This document shows positions 1 to 7,141 of a stretch of 20,214 nt of DNA, in pieces (position 1 is the first letter of the stretch; each line of letters starts with the position of its first letter). A model generated the notes under the pieces. The model was not told the origin of the DNA, searched no databases, and worked only from the letters and a program-made list of their open reading frames with translations. The translations under genes and the position numbers were made by a program. Location: contig DASYUM010000324.1 of assembly GCA_036001225.1 (NCBI GenBank), forward strand, positions 1 through 20,214, written 5' to 3'. This DNA comes from DASYUM01 sp036001225. GTDB taxonomy: Bacteria > Methylomirabilota > Methylomirabilia > Rokubacteriales > DASRDR01.

Positions 1-446
1 TGCAGGAACAGGTCGGGCGCCGGCTTGCCGCGGGCCACGTCCTGGGCACTGAAGACCCGGCCCCCGAAGCGCTCCCAGAGCCCCGTGCAGCCGAGCGTCA
101 GGCGGATCCGCTCGTGCGTGCCGCTCGACGCCACGCACACCGGCAGGTCGATCGTGCGGAGTGCCTCGAGCACGCCGGGGACGGGTTGGAGCCAGCTCTG
201 AAAGGAGGGGTACAGCTCCTCTCCGTAGCGGGCCTCGAGGCCCTCGGGCAGGGGGCGGCCCAGCCGCTCCTCGACGAGGGCGCGCACTTGAGGGACGGAG
301 CGTCCCATGAACTCGGCGATGCACTCGTCGGCGGTACACGGGAAGCCGTACTCCGTCAGAAGGCGAGCGAGCACCGCGTTGGCCACCGGCTCGCTGTCGA
401 CGAGGACGCCGTCGTTGTCGAAGATCACCAGGTCGAACTCGCGCAT
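1..446 (-). CDS. HAD-superfamily phosphatase (beta-phosphoglucomutase/YieH-like), 3' end beyond the window
   Basis: Partial: the first 148 codons are present and the C-terminus lies off the left edge. The N-terminus reads FDNDGVLVDSE, which is HAD motif I, with Asp10 as the nucleophile and Asp12 as the general acid. A cap domain (about residues 18-85) follows. Motif II is VASSG at 105-109, and motif III starts at Lys141 in GKPAPD. Known relatives of the FDNDGVLVDSE type dephosphorylate small sugar phosphates or phosphogluconate in the cytoplasm. The exact substrate cannot be read from sequence. The ATG at 446 is 12 nt after the stop of the CinA gene on the same strand, with GGGTGGG just upstream, so the two are probably co-transcribed. 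Motif IV is not in the window. Confidence 0.88.
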   Translation of the reverse strand, partial: MREFDLVIFDNDGVLVDSEPVANAVLARLLTEYGFPCTADECIAEFMGRSVPQVRALVEERLGRPLPEGLEARYGEELYPSFQSWLQPVPGVLEALRTIDLPVCVASSGTHERIRLTLGCTGLWERFGGRVFSAQDVARGKPAPDLFL

Positions 447-458
447 GCCCACCCGGAT

Positions 459-1730
459 CTACGCCTTCTCGAAGTCGATCCGCTCGATCACCGGCCGCCC
501 CTGAAGATCGCGGCGCAGGCAGTCCAGCGCCAGCTCGACCGCGCCCAGGCGCACCCACTCGCGGCCGCCGACGATGCGGCTGCGCCGCGAGGCGACCTCG
601 CCCTCCGTCGCGATGGCCAGGCAGATCGTCCCCCCGAACTCGAGCCGATCCGGGCCCTCGTCCAGCTCGATCAGGACCGCCAGCGCATGGGTGGCGCCGG
701 TCTGCCGTCGGGCGGCGCGGGCCACCGCCTCGGCCGTCTCGCGCGTCAGCGCGCCCGCCGGCGGCGCGCCCTCGAGGCCGACGGCCGCCCACACCTCGGC
801 GAGCTCGCGGGCCACGATGCCGCGGCGAAAGACCCGCTCGGCGCCGGGCAGGGGGGCGAGGCGCGCGGCGATCTGCCCGCCCGTGAAGGTCTCGACGATC
901 GACAGGGAAGCCTGACGGCTCGCCAGCTCGTCGAGGACGACGCCCTCCAGCGTCTGGTCGTCCTCGGCCAGGATGAAGTTGCCGAGCCGCCGGCGCACCT
1001 CCCGCTCGACGGGCTCGAGCTTCCGCCGGACGTCGTCCCGATCGGTGCCGCGGACGGTCAGCTTGGTCTCGAGCTGCGGGTAGTGGGCCCGGAAGCCGAG
1101 CTTCACACTCCCGTCGGGCACCAGCTGGTCCACGCCGGCCAGCAGCGAGTCCACGTGCGATTCGCCCAGGCCGTACGAATGGAACCGCTTCAGGTGGATG
1201 ACCGTCTGCAGGCCGCTCTTGGCGAGGAGCCGCGGGATGACCTCCGCCTCGAGCATGCGATGGAGCTCGCGCGGCACCCCGGGGGTGAAGAAGAAGCGGG
1301 CCTGGCCGATGTCGAGGGCGAAGCCGCAGGCGGTGCCGATCGGGTTGTCGAGCACCTCGGCGGTGGCGGGGAGCATGGCCTGCTTGCGATTGTTGGGCGG
1401 CATCACGCGGCCGCGCCGGCGGAAGAACTCCTCCATCCGGGCCAGCCACGCCTCGTTGAGGACGAGCTCGACGCCGGCGGCCTGGGCCGCGACCTCCTGC
1501 GACAGGTCGTCCACGGTGGGGCCGAGGCCGCCGTTGACGATGACGGCGTCGGCGTGCTCGGCCGCCAGCTGGAAGGCCCGCCGGAGGCTCTCCCGATCGT
1601 CGCCGACCGTCGTCTCCCACTGGACCGAGAGGCCCACGTCCTCGAGCTTCTGGCTGATGTAGCTGAAGTTGGTGTTGACGATCTTCCCGGTCAGGACCTC
1701 GTCGCCGGTGCAGATGACCTCGATGCGCAT
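459..1730 (-). CDS. cinA: CinA-family protein with intact N-terminal COG1058 domain and degenerate C-terminal PncC-like domain
   Basis: 423 residues, the normal CinA length. The N-terminal molybdopterin-binding-like domain (about 1-170) carries the family motifs GDEVLTG (9-15), NGGLGPT.DDL (66-76), NP.GTA.G (129-136) and FTPGVP.E (148-155). In relatives this domain hydrolyses ADP-ribose-type pyrophosphates. Residues 258-412 align in position with the PncC/CinA C-terminal NMN deamidase domain, but its hallmarks are missing. The ESCTGG motif is ETFTGG (280-285), the Y-x-N-x-x-K stretch after the following GG/RG-IV segment is absent (RGIVARELAEV), and the Gly-rich GIAGPGG loop is replaced by LIELDEGPDRLEFGG (353-367). 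NMN deamidase activity is therefore doubtful. The ATG at 1730 follows AGGTGG. The gene is divergent from the FMN enzyme at 1777 and leads a two-gene unit with the HAD phosphatase. Confidence 0.9.
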   Translation of the reverse strand: MRIEVICTGDEVLTGKIVNTNFSYISQKLEDVGLSVQWETTVGDDRESLRRAFQLAAEHADAVIVNGGLGPTVDDLSQEVAAQAAGVELVLNEAWLARMEEFFRRRGRVMPPNNRKQAMLPATAEVLDNPIGTACGFALDIGQARFFFTPGVPRELHRMLEAEVIPRLLAKSGLQTVIHLKRFHSYGLGESHVDSLLAGVDQLVPDGSVKLGFRAHYPQLETKLTVRGTDRDDVRRKLEPVEREVRRRLGNFILAEDDQTLEGVVLDELASRQASLSIVETFTGGQIAARLAPLPGAERVFRRGIVARELAEVWAAVGLEGAPPAGALTRETAEAVARAARRQTGATHALAVLIELDEGPDRLEFGGTICLAIATEGEVASRRSRIVGGREWVRLGAVELALDCLRRDLQGRPVIERIDFEKA

Positions 1731-1763
1731 GGCCCACCTAGCCTACCACCAAGGCGCCCCGGG

Positions 1764-1770
1764 TATGATA
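1764..1770. promoter_or_regulatory. Possible back-to-back -10 boxes between cinA and the FMN dehydrogenase gene
   Basis: The plus strand reads TATGAT at 1764-1769. The minus strand reads TATCAT at 1770-1765. Each matches TATAAT at five of six positions. They sit in a divergent gap of only 46 bp. No convincing -35 box is visible on either side. If used on the plus strand, transcription would begin at or next to the ATG at 1777, giving a leaderless message. That would fit the lack of a Shine-Dalgarno sequence there. Confidence 0.35.
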
Positions 1771-1776
1771 GCGAGC

Positions 1777-2937
1777 ATGAGTCTCGGCACCGCGATCAAC
1801 ATCGCCGACCTGCGCGCGCGCGCCCGCCGGCGGCTGCCGCGCGTGGTGTTCGACTATCTGGACGGCGGCGCCGAGGACGAAACGACGCTCGACGGGAACC
1901 GGGCGGCGTTCCGGCGGTGGGTGCTCGTCCCCCGCGTCCTGCCCGGCACCGGGAGCGTCGACCTCTCGGTCGAGCTGTTCGGCGACCGGCTCCCGCTGCC
2001 GCTGATCGTGGGGCCGACGGGGCTCAACGGCCTCTTCCGGCGGCACGCCGACGTGCTGCTCGCGCGCGCCACCGGCGCGGCGGGGGCCGTCTTCACGCTC
2101 TCGACCGCCTCCAACAGCTCGCTGGAGGACGTCGCGGCGACGGGTCCGGGGATCAAGTGGTTCCAGCTCTATCCGTGGGGCGAGCGCAGCCTGGCCCAGC
2201 GGCTGCTCGAGCGCGCGGCGGCGGCGGGCTACCGGGTCCTGGTCGTGACCGTGGACGGCCTGACGATCGGCAAGCGCGAACGCGACCTGCGGCACGGCTT
2301 CGCTCACGAGGTCCACTACACGCCGACGGTCGTCCTCGACGGCCTCGCGCATCCGCGCTGGCTCATCGGCGTGTGGCTGCGGGGTGGCGTGCCCCGCTTC
2401 GAGAACATCGCCGAGTTCGCGCCGAAGAACGCGAGCGCGCGGGAGCTGACCGCCTTCGTGCGGGCGCAGCACAACCGCTCGTTCTCCTGGGGCGACCTGG
2501 CCTGGCTGCGCGGCCGCTGGCGGGGCCCGTTCCTGATCAAGGGCCTGCTGGCCGTCGAGGACGCGACGCGGGCCGCCGATTTGGGCGCCGACGGCGTCAT
2601 CGTCTCGAACCACGGCGGGCGTCAGCTCGACGGCGCCATCGCCTCCCTCGACGCGCTGGTGCCCATCGTGGACGCGATCGGCCGCCGGGTGGTGGTGATC
2701 GTGGACGGCGGCGTCCGGCGCGGCGCGGAGGTGGTGAAGGCGCTCGCGCTCGGGGCTCGGGCCGTGCTGCTCGGCCGGGCGCCGCTCTACGGCCTCGCGG
2801 TGGCGGGGGAGCCGGGCGTCGCCCGGGCGCTGGCGATCCTGCGGGAGGAAATGGAGCGGGCGATGTTCCTCCTCGGCTGCCCGAGCGTGGCCGCGCTCTC
2901 GCGCGCGTCCGTGCGGGAGCGCGGCCCGCGGGGCTAG
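1777..2937 (+). CDS. FMN-dependent alpha-hydroxy-acid dehydrogenase/oxidase (LldD/MdlB/GOX family)
   Basis: 386 residues, typical for the family, and a TIM barrel throughout. Visible active-site elements are Tyr27 in FDYLDGGAEDE, Tyr132 in FQLYPW, the arginine of KRERDLR near 169, the flavin-binding Lys255 in FLIKG, the catalytic His279 and Arg282 in VSNHGGRQLDG, and the phosphate-binding VDGGVRRG (309-316). The family oxidises L-2-hydroxy acids (lactate, glycolate, mandelate) to 2-oxo acids. The substrate is not decidable here. The FTLSTASN segment and the lack of a long membrane insertion loop leave both soluble oxidase and membrane-associated dehydrogenase open. An in-frame ATG at 1765 is an alternative start. 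I prefer 1777 because the MSLGTAINIADLR start matches the normal N-terminus length, although no ribosome binding site precedes it. Confidence 0.9.
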   Translation: MSLGTAINIADLRARARRRLPRVVFDYLDGGAEDETTLDGNRAAFRRWVLVPRVLPGTGSVDLSVELFGDRLPLPLIVGPTGLNGLFRRHADVLLARATGAAGAVFTLSTASNSSLEDVAATGPGIKWFQLYPWGERSLAQRLLERAAAAGYRVLVVTVDGLTIGKRERDLRHGFAHEVHYTPTVVLDGLAHPRWLIGVWLRGGVPRFENIAEFAPKNASARELTAFVRAQHNRSFSWGDLAWLRGRWRGPFLIKGLLAVEDATRAADLGADGVIVSNHGGRQLDGAIASLDALVPIVDAIGRRVVVIVDGGVRRGAEVVKALALGARAVLLGRAPLYGLAVAGEPGVARALAILREEMERAMFLLGCPSVAALSRASVRERGPRG

Positions 2938-2956
2938 GCCGGGGCGGAGCCGGGAC

Positions 2957-3160
2957 TCAGGCCAGCGTGAACTGGAGCTCCCCCAGCTTCTCGATCGTGG
3001 AGGTCAGCCGGTCCCCCGGCTTCAGCCACACCTGGCGCTCCTTCGGATAGCCGGCGATCACGCCCTCCGGCGTGCCGGTGAAGATGATGTCGCCCGGCTT
3101 CAGCGTGAAGTGCCTCGAGATGTAGCCGATGAGACTCCGGCAGTTCGTCGAGGTCGAGGG
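2957..3160 (-). pseudogene. 3' remnant of a fumarylacetoacetate hydrolase (FAH) family gene
   Basis: Reading the minus strand to the TGA at 2959-2957 gives about 66 codons. They are recognisable as the C-terminal end of an FAH-family enzyme: SLIGYISRHFTLKPGD, then IIFTGTPEGVI, then WLKPGDRL and a final IEKLGELQFTLA. In intact relatives this tail follows about 200 residues carrying the metal-binding acidic residues, all absent here. The fragment begins immediately after the TAG of the esterase gene and in the same reading frame, with no start codon or ribosome binding site of its own. It is most simply the scar of a deletion that removed the 5' part of the FAH gene. Relatives act as 2-keto-acid hydratases, dehydratases or acylpyruvases. 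The remnant cannot be active alone. Confidence 0.82.
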
Positions 3161-4090
3161 CTAGCCGAACGCCTTCCGGAGCGCGTCCGCGGCCTCGTCG
3201 CGCGCGATCCGCGCCTGGTCCACGAGATTGATCATGCGGAAGAAGCCGTGGATCATGCCCGGATAGCGGGTGAGCGTCACCGACACCCCGGCCTCGCGGA
3301 GCCGCGCCGCATAGGCCTCGCCTTCGTCGCGCAGCGGATCGTACTCCGCGGTGATCACGAGGGCCGCGGGGAGGCCGGCGAGATCCCGGGCCAGGAGTGG
3401 CGACGCGTAGGGCTCCTGGCCGTCGGCGGCCCGGGCCAGGTAGTGGTTCCAGAACCAGCGCATCCCGTTGCGCGTGAGGAGATAACCCTCGGCGCATTGA
3501 CCGTAGGACGGACTGTCGAAGTTGTGATGGGTGACGGGGTAGACGAGGAGCTGGAAGCCGATCGCCGGCCCGCCGCGCTCGCGCGCCATGAGGGCGACGG
3601 CGGCGGCCAGGTTCCCGCCGGCGCTGTCGCCGCCGACGGCCAGACGGCGCCGATCGACGCCGAGACCGGCGCCGTGCGTGGCTACCCATTGCGTGGCGGC
3701 GAAGGCGTCCTCGGCCGCCACCGGGTACCGGTGCTCCGGCGCGCGCCGATAATCGACGCTCGCCACCACGCAGCCGGCGGCGTTGGCGAGCGAGCGGCAG
3801 ATCCCGTCGTGCGTGTCGAGATCGCCGATGACCCAGCCCCCGCCGTGGAAGAAGACGAGAGCGGGTCGGGGACCGGTGCCGGCCGGTGTGTAGCCGCGTA
3901 CGGTGATCTCGTCGCCCGGGACGCCGACCCGGTGCTCCTCGACGCGAGCCACGTCCTCCACGGGACCCAGCGCCGCCGTTCGCGCGCGCATGCTCTCGCG
4001 CGCCTGATCCGGCGTCATCTGCTCCACGGGGGGAAGGTTGAGGGCCAGCGTGGCGTCGATGATCTGCCTGGCTTGCGGATCGAGCGGCAT
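3161..4090 (-). CDS. Alpha/beta-hydrolase, hormone-sensitive-lipase (family IV) esterase
   Basis: 309 residues, the standard length. The oxyanion-hole motif HGGGW is at 82-86, and DYRRAPEHRYP (113-123) is the usual family IV signature. The nucleophile is Ser156 in GDSAGGN. The remaining triad members are Asp251 in DPLRDEG and His281 in MIHGFF. No signal peptide is visible, so it should be a cytoplasmic esterase acting on short-chain esters. Acetylated or feruloylated oligosaccharides are possible substrates given the glycosidase next door, but that is inference. The ATG at 4090 is preceded by AGGAG at a 7-nt spacing. It lies 95 bp downstream of the GH51 gene on the same strand. Its TAG is directly followed, in frame, by the FAH remnant. 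Confidence 0.92.
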   Translation of the reverse strand: MPLDPQARQIIDATLALNLPPVEQMTPDQARESMRARTAALGPVEDVARVEEHRVGVPGDEITVRGYTPAGTGPRPALVFFHGGGWVIGDLDTHDGICRSLANAAGCVVASVDYRRAPEHRYPVAAEDAFAATQWVATHGAGLGVDRRRLAVGGDSAGGNLAAAVALMARERGGPAIGFQLLVYPVTHHNFDSPSYGQCAEGYLLTRNGMRWFWNHYLARAADGQEPYASPLLARDLAGLPAALVITAEYDPLRDEGEAYAARLREAGVSVTLTRYPGMIHGFFRMINLVDQARIARDEAADALRKAFG

Positions 4091-4134
4091 GGGGAAACTC
4101 CTTCCGACGCCCCGGCGGTCCGAAAGTCGCGCGA

Positions 4135-4158
4135 GGGCGTGTCAAGAGTAGCACGCCC
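4135..4158 (-). terminator. Hairpin between the GH51 gene and the esterase gene
   Basis: GGGCGTG (4135-4141) and CACGCCC (4152-4158) form a perfect 7-bp stem with a 10-nt loop, 28 nt past the GH51 stop codon. There is no U-tract, so this may be an attenuating or RNA-stabilising hairpin rather than a full terminator. The loop and right arm also contain the possible -10-like motif listed separately. Confidence 0.35.
4145..4155 (-). promoter_or_regulatory. CGTGCTACTCT motif, possible -10 region of the esterase gene
   Basis: On the minus strand the gap upstream of the esterase reads CGTGCTACTCT. TACTCT has the TAnnnT pattern of -10 boxes in G+C-rich bacteria. Its 3' end lies about 54 nt before the ATG. 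The same motif with one change occurs at 10286-10296 upstream of the lactonase gene. No good -35 box is visible. Confidence 0.25.
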
Positions 4159-4185
4159 CCCCTTCAGGGAGCGGGTCGGGTGAGG

Positions 4186-5682
4186 TCAGGCGACGGGCAG
4201 GCGGAGCACGGTCAGCGAGTGCGCGGGGAAGTCGTACTCGAACCGCCGGCCGGCGAGGCCCAGCACCCGCTCCTGCACGGCGACGAGCCGCGGCTGCTCG
4301 AAGGAGTTGGTGGCGCCGACGTCCGGCCCGTTGACCTCGGCGGCGAGGACGTCGCCGGTCACGCCGACGCCGGCCAGCTCGATGCTCGCCCGATGGCTCC
4401 GGTCGCGGTCGCGGTTGACGACCGCCAGCGTGAGCTGGCGGGCGGCGGCATCGCGCGTGGCCACCGCGTCCAGGAGCGAAAACGGGCCGAGGTCCGCCAC
4501 GTGGTGCACCCGACCGAGGCCCGGCTCCTCCTGGGCGGCCGGAAAGTTGTACTCGGCGCTCTCGACGTGGATGTCGAGGGCGACCTCCCGGGTGTGCTCG
4601 GCGTAGAGCCGCAGGGGATGATAGATCGTCTGGAGGAACAGCCCCTGGCGGTTCGTGAAGATCGGCGCGATGGCGTTGACGAGCTGGGCGAAGTTGGCGA
4701 TCCGCACCGAGCGGCAGTGCCGGATGAACCCGTTCAGGTAGCCGGCGATCGCCAGCGCGTCGGTCAGGTTGTAGCGCTCCTCGACCCCGGCGACCCGGTC
4801 CTCGTGGCTGCGCGTCCGGTACCAGACGTTCCACTCGTCGAACGCGATGTGGACCGGATGCGCGATCCGCTGGGCGTGGCGCGCCCGCTCGATCAGCGCC
4901 GCGCAGATCCGAACCGCGCGCTCGGCCTGATGAGACTGGAACACGGTCGCGTAGTGGTCGGCGGTGCCGGTGTAGAGGTGGATGCTGTGATAGTCAACCA
5001 TGGCCGCGAGCCCGTCGATCACGACCCGGTCCCAGTCGCTCCACCCGTTGTGCCCGCAAGCCACCAGCTCGATGGTCGGGTCGGTGCGCTTCATCACCAT
5101 CGCGAAGGCCCGGGCCTTCTTGACGTAGTCCTCGGTCGTCATGTTCCCGATCTGCCAGGGGCCGTACATCTCGTTGCCGAGGCCCCAGTACCGGACCCGG
5201 TGCGGCTCGGCGTAGCCGTGCTTGCGCCGCAGGCTGACCCACGAGGTGTTCCCGGTGCCGTTGCAGTACTCGACCCAGGCCTGGGCCTCGTCCATCGTGC
5301 CCGATCCCATGTTCACGCAGATGTACGGCTCGGCGCCGATCCGTCGGCAGTACCGGATGAACTCGTTCGTCCCGAAGCGGTTCGACTCCTCGGCGTACCA
5401 GGCCAGCTCGGCCCGCCGCGGCCGCTCCTCTACGGGGCCCACGCCGTCGAGCCAGTGGTAGCCGCTGACGAAGTTCCCGCCCGGCCACCGGAGGATCGGC
5501 ACCCGCAGCGGGAGGACGGCCTGGAGAACGTCGCGCCGGAAGCCCTGCTCGTCGCTGAGGGGGGAGCCTTCCTCGAAGATCCCGCCGTAAATGCAGCGGC
5601 CGAGATGCTCGATGAAGTTGCCGAAGATGCGACGGTCCACGGTGCCGAGCCGTCGGCCGGGGTCCACGACGATCCTCGCCAT
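4186..5682 (-). CDS. GH51 alpha-L-arabinofuranosidase
   Basis: 498 residues, the usual length for a cytoplasmic bacterial GH51 enzyme, with no signal peptide. The N-terminal IFGNFIEHLGRCIYGGIFEE and RWPGGNF (65-71) are family signatures. The acid/base is Glu171 in GLGNEMYGPW and the nucleophile is Glu283 in FDEWNVWY. The last ~150 residues form the C-terminal beta domain. The family releases arabinofuranose from arabinan or arabinoxylan oligosaccharides with retention of configuration, though some members accept other furanosides or beta-glucans. I chose ATG 5682 because AGGAG lies 6 nt upstream. The in-frame ATG at 5706 would sit almost on the predicted transcription start. The gene is divergent from a sugar importer and shares its promoter region. 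Confidence 0.94.
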   Translation of the reverse strand: MARIVVDPGRRLGTVDRRIFGNFIEHLGRCIYGGIFEEGSPLSDEQGFRRDVLQAVLPLRVPILRWPGGNFVSGYHWLDGVGPVEERPRRAELAWYAEESNRFGTNEFIRYCRRIGAEPYICVNMGSGTMDEAQAWVEYCNGTGNTSWVSLRRKHGYAEPHRVRYWGLGNEMYGPWQIGNMTTEDYVKKARAFAMVMKRTDPTIELVACGHNGWSDWDRVVIDGLAAMVDYHSIHLYTGTADHYATVFQSHQAERAVRICAALIERARHAQRIAHPVHIAFDEWNVWYRTRSHEDRVAGVEERYNLTDALAIAGYLNGFIRHCRSVRIANFAQLVNAIAPIFTNRQGLFLQTIYHPLRLYAEHTREVALDIHVESAEYNFPAAQEEPGLGRVHHVADLGPFSLLDAVATRDAAARQLTLAVVNRDRDRSHRASIELAGVGVTGDVLAAEVNGPDVGATNSFEQPRLVAVQERVLGLAGRRFEYDFPAHSLTVLRLPVA

Positions 5683-5714
5683 GACGCTCCTCTCGCGGAT
5701 CGACATCCTGCCGG

Positions 5715-5743
5715 AGTCTAGGAATCGGCTCCCGCCTTGTCAA
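5715..5743 (-). promoter_or_regulatory. Sigma-70-type promoter for the GH51 gene
   Basis: On the minus strand TTGACA (5743-5738) is separated by exactly 17 nt from TAGACT (5720-5715). This is a perfect -35 with a 4/6 -10. The predicted start near 5708 leaves a leader of about 25 nt carrying AGGAG before the ATG at 5682. The -35 box overlaps that of the divergent promoter. Confidence 0.6.
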
Positions 5744-5765
5744 CGCCGCCCGGGTTCACTATAGT
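5737..5765 (+). promoter_or_regulatory. Sigma-70-type promoter for the sugar ABC importer operon
   Basis: TTGTCA (5737-5742) and TATAGT (5760-5765) are spaced by exactly 17 nt, each matching its consensus at five of six positions. The predicted transcription start near 5772 gives a leader of about 44 nt before the ATG at 5816. The -35 box shares five bases with the -35 box of the divergent GH51 promoter. Confidence 0.6.
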
Positions 5766-5815
5766 CACAGCGCGACCCACCGACCGTCGGTAGCCCGGGA
5801 CGAGAGGAGAGAGCC

Positions 5816-7087
5816 ATGAGCGAGCCACGCACGGGAGTCACCCGCCGCCACCTCCTGGCCGGGACCGCGGCCGTTGCCGCGGGATCCTTCCCGATCCCGC
5901 GCCGAGCCGCCGCCCAGGCGAAGCCGACCATCAGCTACTGGAACGGCCTGACCGGCGCGGACGGCAAGGTCATGGACGGGCTGATCGACCAGTTCACCCG
6001 CGAGACGGGGATCCGCGTCGAGCAGCAGCGCATCCAGTGGGCCGACCTCTACGCGAAGCTCCAGGTCGCGGTCCCCGCCGGGGAGGGGCCCGATCTGGCC
6101 CTGATCCACACGGTCGAGGTCCCGCACTTCGCGAGCGACGGCATCCTGGAGCCGATCGACGAGGCGACGACCGGCGGCAAGGGCTTCCGCGCCGAGGACT
6201 ACCTGCCGACGACCTGGCAAGGCGGGGTCTATCAGGGGAAGCGGTACGCGATCCCGCTCGACGTCCCCCAGCACACCCTTTATCTGAACACGAAGGTCCT
6301 GCGGGAGGCGGGGCTCGCCGGTCCGGACGGCAAGCCCCGGGTGCCCGGGAGCCGGGACGAGCTGCTGGCCATGGCCAAGCAGATCGCCAAGGGCGACACC
6401 TTCGGCTTCGCGATCGGGACCGTGAACCCCGGCAAGTACACGTGGGGGTTCATGAACCTCCTGTGGCAGAACGGGACGAACGTATACGGGCCCGACCTCA
6501 AGCGCTCGGCGCTGGCCGAGCCGGCGGCCGTCGAGGTCGCCGAGTTCTTCGGCGCCATCCACGCGCAGCACCGGGTGGCCCCGCCGGCCAACGCGAGCTG
6601 CCGGGACGCCTTCATCGCCGGCAAGCTCGGCCTGTGGATCGCCGGGTCGTGGAACTTCACGGGTCTGCGCGACGCGAAGGTGGACTTCGCGGTGGCGCCG
6701 GTCCCGCGACTGTTCAAGCAGCCGGTCGTCTGGACGATGCCGCACCAGTACACCTTCCCCAAGCCCCGGGTGGCCGACGCGGCCAAGCGGGACGCGGCGT
6801 GGACGCATCTCCGCTGGATGACCGACCACGTGGCCGAGTGGACGCTGAAAGCCGGGCAGGTCTCGGCCGTGCGGAAGGCGCACTCGGATGCGCGCATCAC
6901 CGCCGACCCAGTGCTGAAGACCCTGCTCGCCCAGGCGCCCAACTGGCAGGGCGGGCAGCCCACGCCGAAGTGGGTGGCCGCCGAGAACCTGATGCGGCCG
7001 GTGATCGAGACGGTGTACATCGGCCAGCGCCCGGCGCGCGCAGCGATGGAGGACTTGGCCCGGCAAATCAACGCGCTCCCCGAGTAG
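5816..7087 (+). CDS. Sugar ABC transporter substrate-binding protein, Tat-exported
   Basis: 423 residues. The N-terminus has a twin-arginine signal (TRRHLLAG at 9-16), a hydrophobic stretch and an AAAQA cleavage region near residue 35. The mature protein is a family-1 extracellular solute-binding protein. It begins PTISYWNGLTG and has the typical RYAIPLDV and LYLNTKVL segments, a WQNGTNVY segment and a C-terminal half rich in Trp. It would capture an oligosaccharide outside the cytoplasmic membrane and deliver it to the two permeases that follow. GAGGAGAG precedes the ATG. The 54-bp gap to the first permease contains a small CCGC-TGAC-GCGG hairpin (7101-7112), which could help keep this component at a higher level. 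The ligand is unknown. The divergent GH51 gene suggests arabinosides. Confidence 0.93.
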   Translation: MSEPRTGVTRRHLLAGTAAVAAGSFPIPRRAAAQAKPTISYWNGLTGADGKVMDGLIDQFTRETGIRVEQQRIQWADLYAKLQVAVPAGEGPDLALIHTVEVPHFASDGILEPIDEATTGGKGFRAEDYLPTTWQGGVYQGKRYAIPLDVPQHTLYLNTKVLREAGLAGPDGKPRVPGSRDELLAMAKQIAKGDTFGFAIGTVNPGKYTWGFMNLLWQNGTNVYGPDLKRSALAEPAAVEVAEFFGAIHAQHRVAPPANASCRDAFIAGKLGLWIAGSWNFTGLRDAKVDFAVAPVPRLFKQPVVWTMPHQYTFPKPRVADAAKRDAAWTHLRWMTDHVAEWTLKAGQVSAVRKAHSDARITADPVLKTLLAQAPNWQGGQPTPKWVAAENLMRPVIETVYIGQRPARAAMEDLARQINALPE

Positions 7088-7141
7088 CCCGAGCCCTCAA
7101 CCGCTGACGCGGCGGGCGGCTGACTCTCGTCGGGGGGCCCG

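Noticed and set aside
114..3050. A 978-codon open frame on the plus strand across the CinA, FMN-enzyme and FAH-remnant region.
   Set aside because: It has an Arg/Ala/Gly/Pro-rich, low-complexity translation without family motifs and overlaps recognisable genes. Long antisense frames are expected at this G+C content.
5683..5706. An upstream ATG (5706) for the GH51 gene.
   Set aside because: It lies about 2 nt from the predicted transcription start and has no ribosome binding site, while ATG 5682 has AGGAG at 6 nt and starts at the conserved N-terminus.
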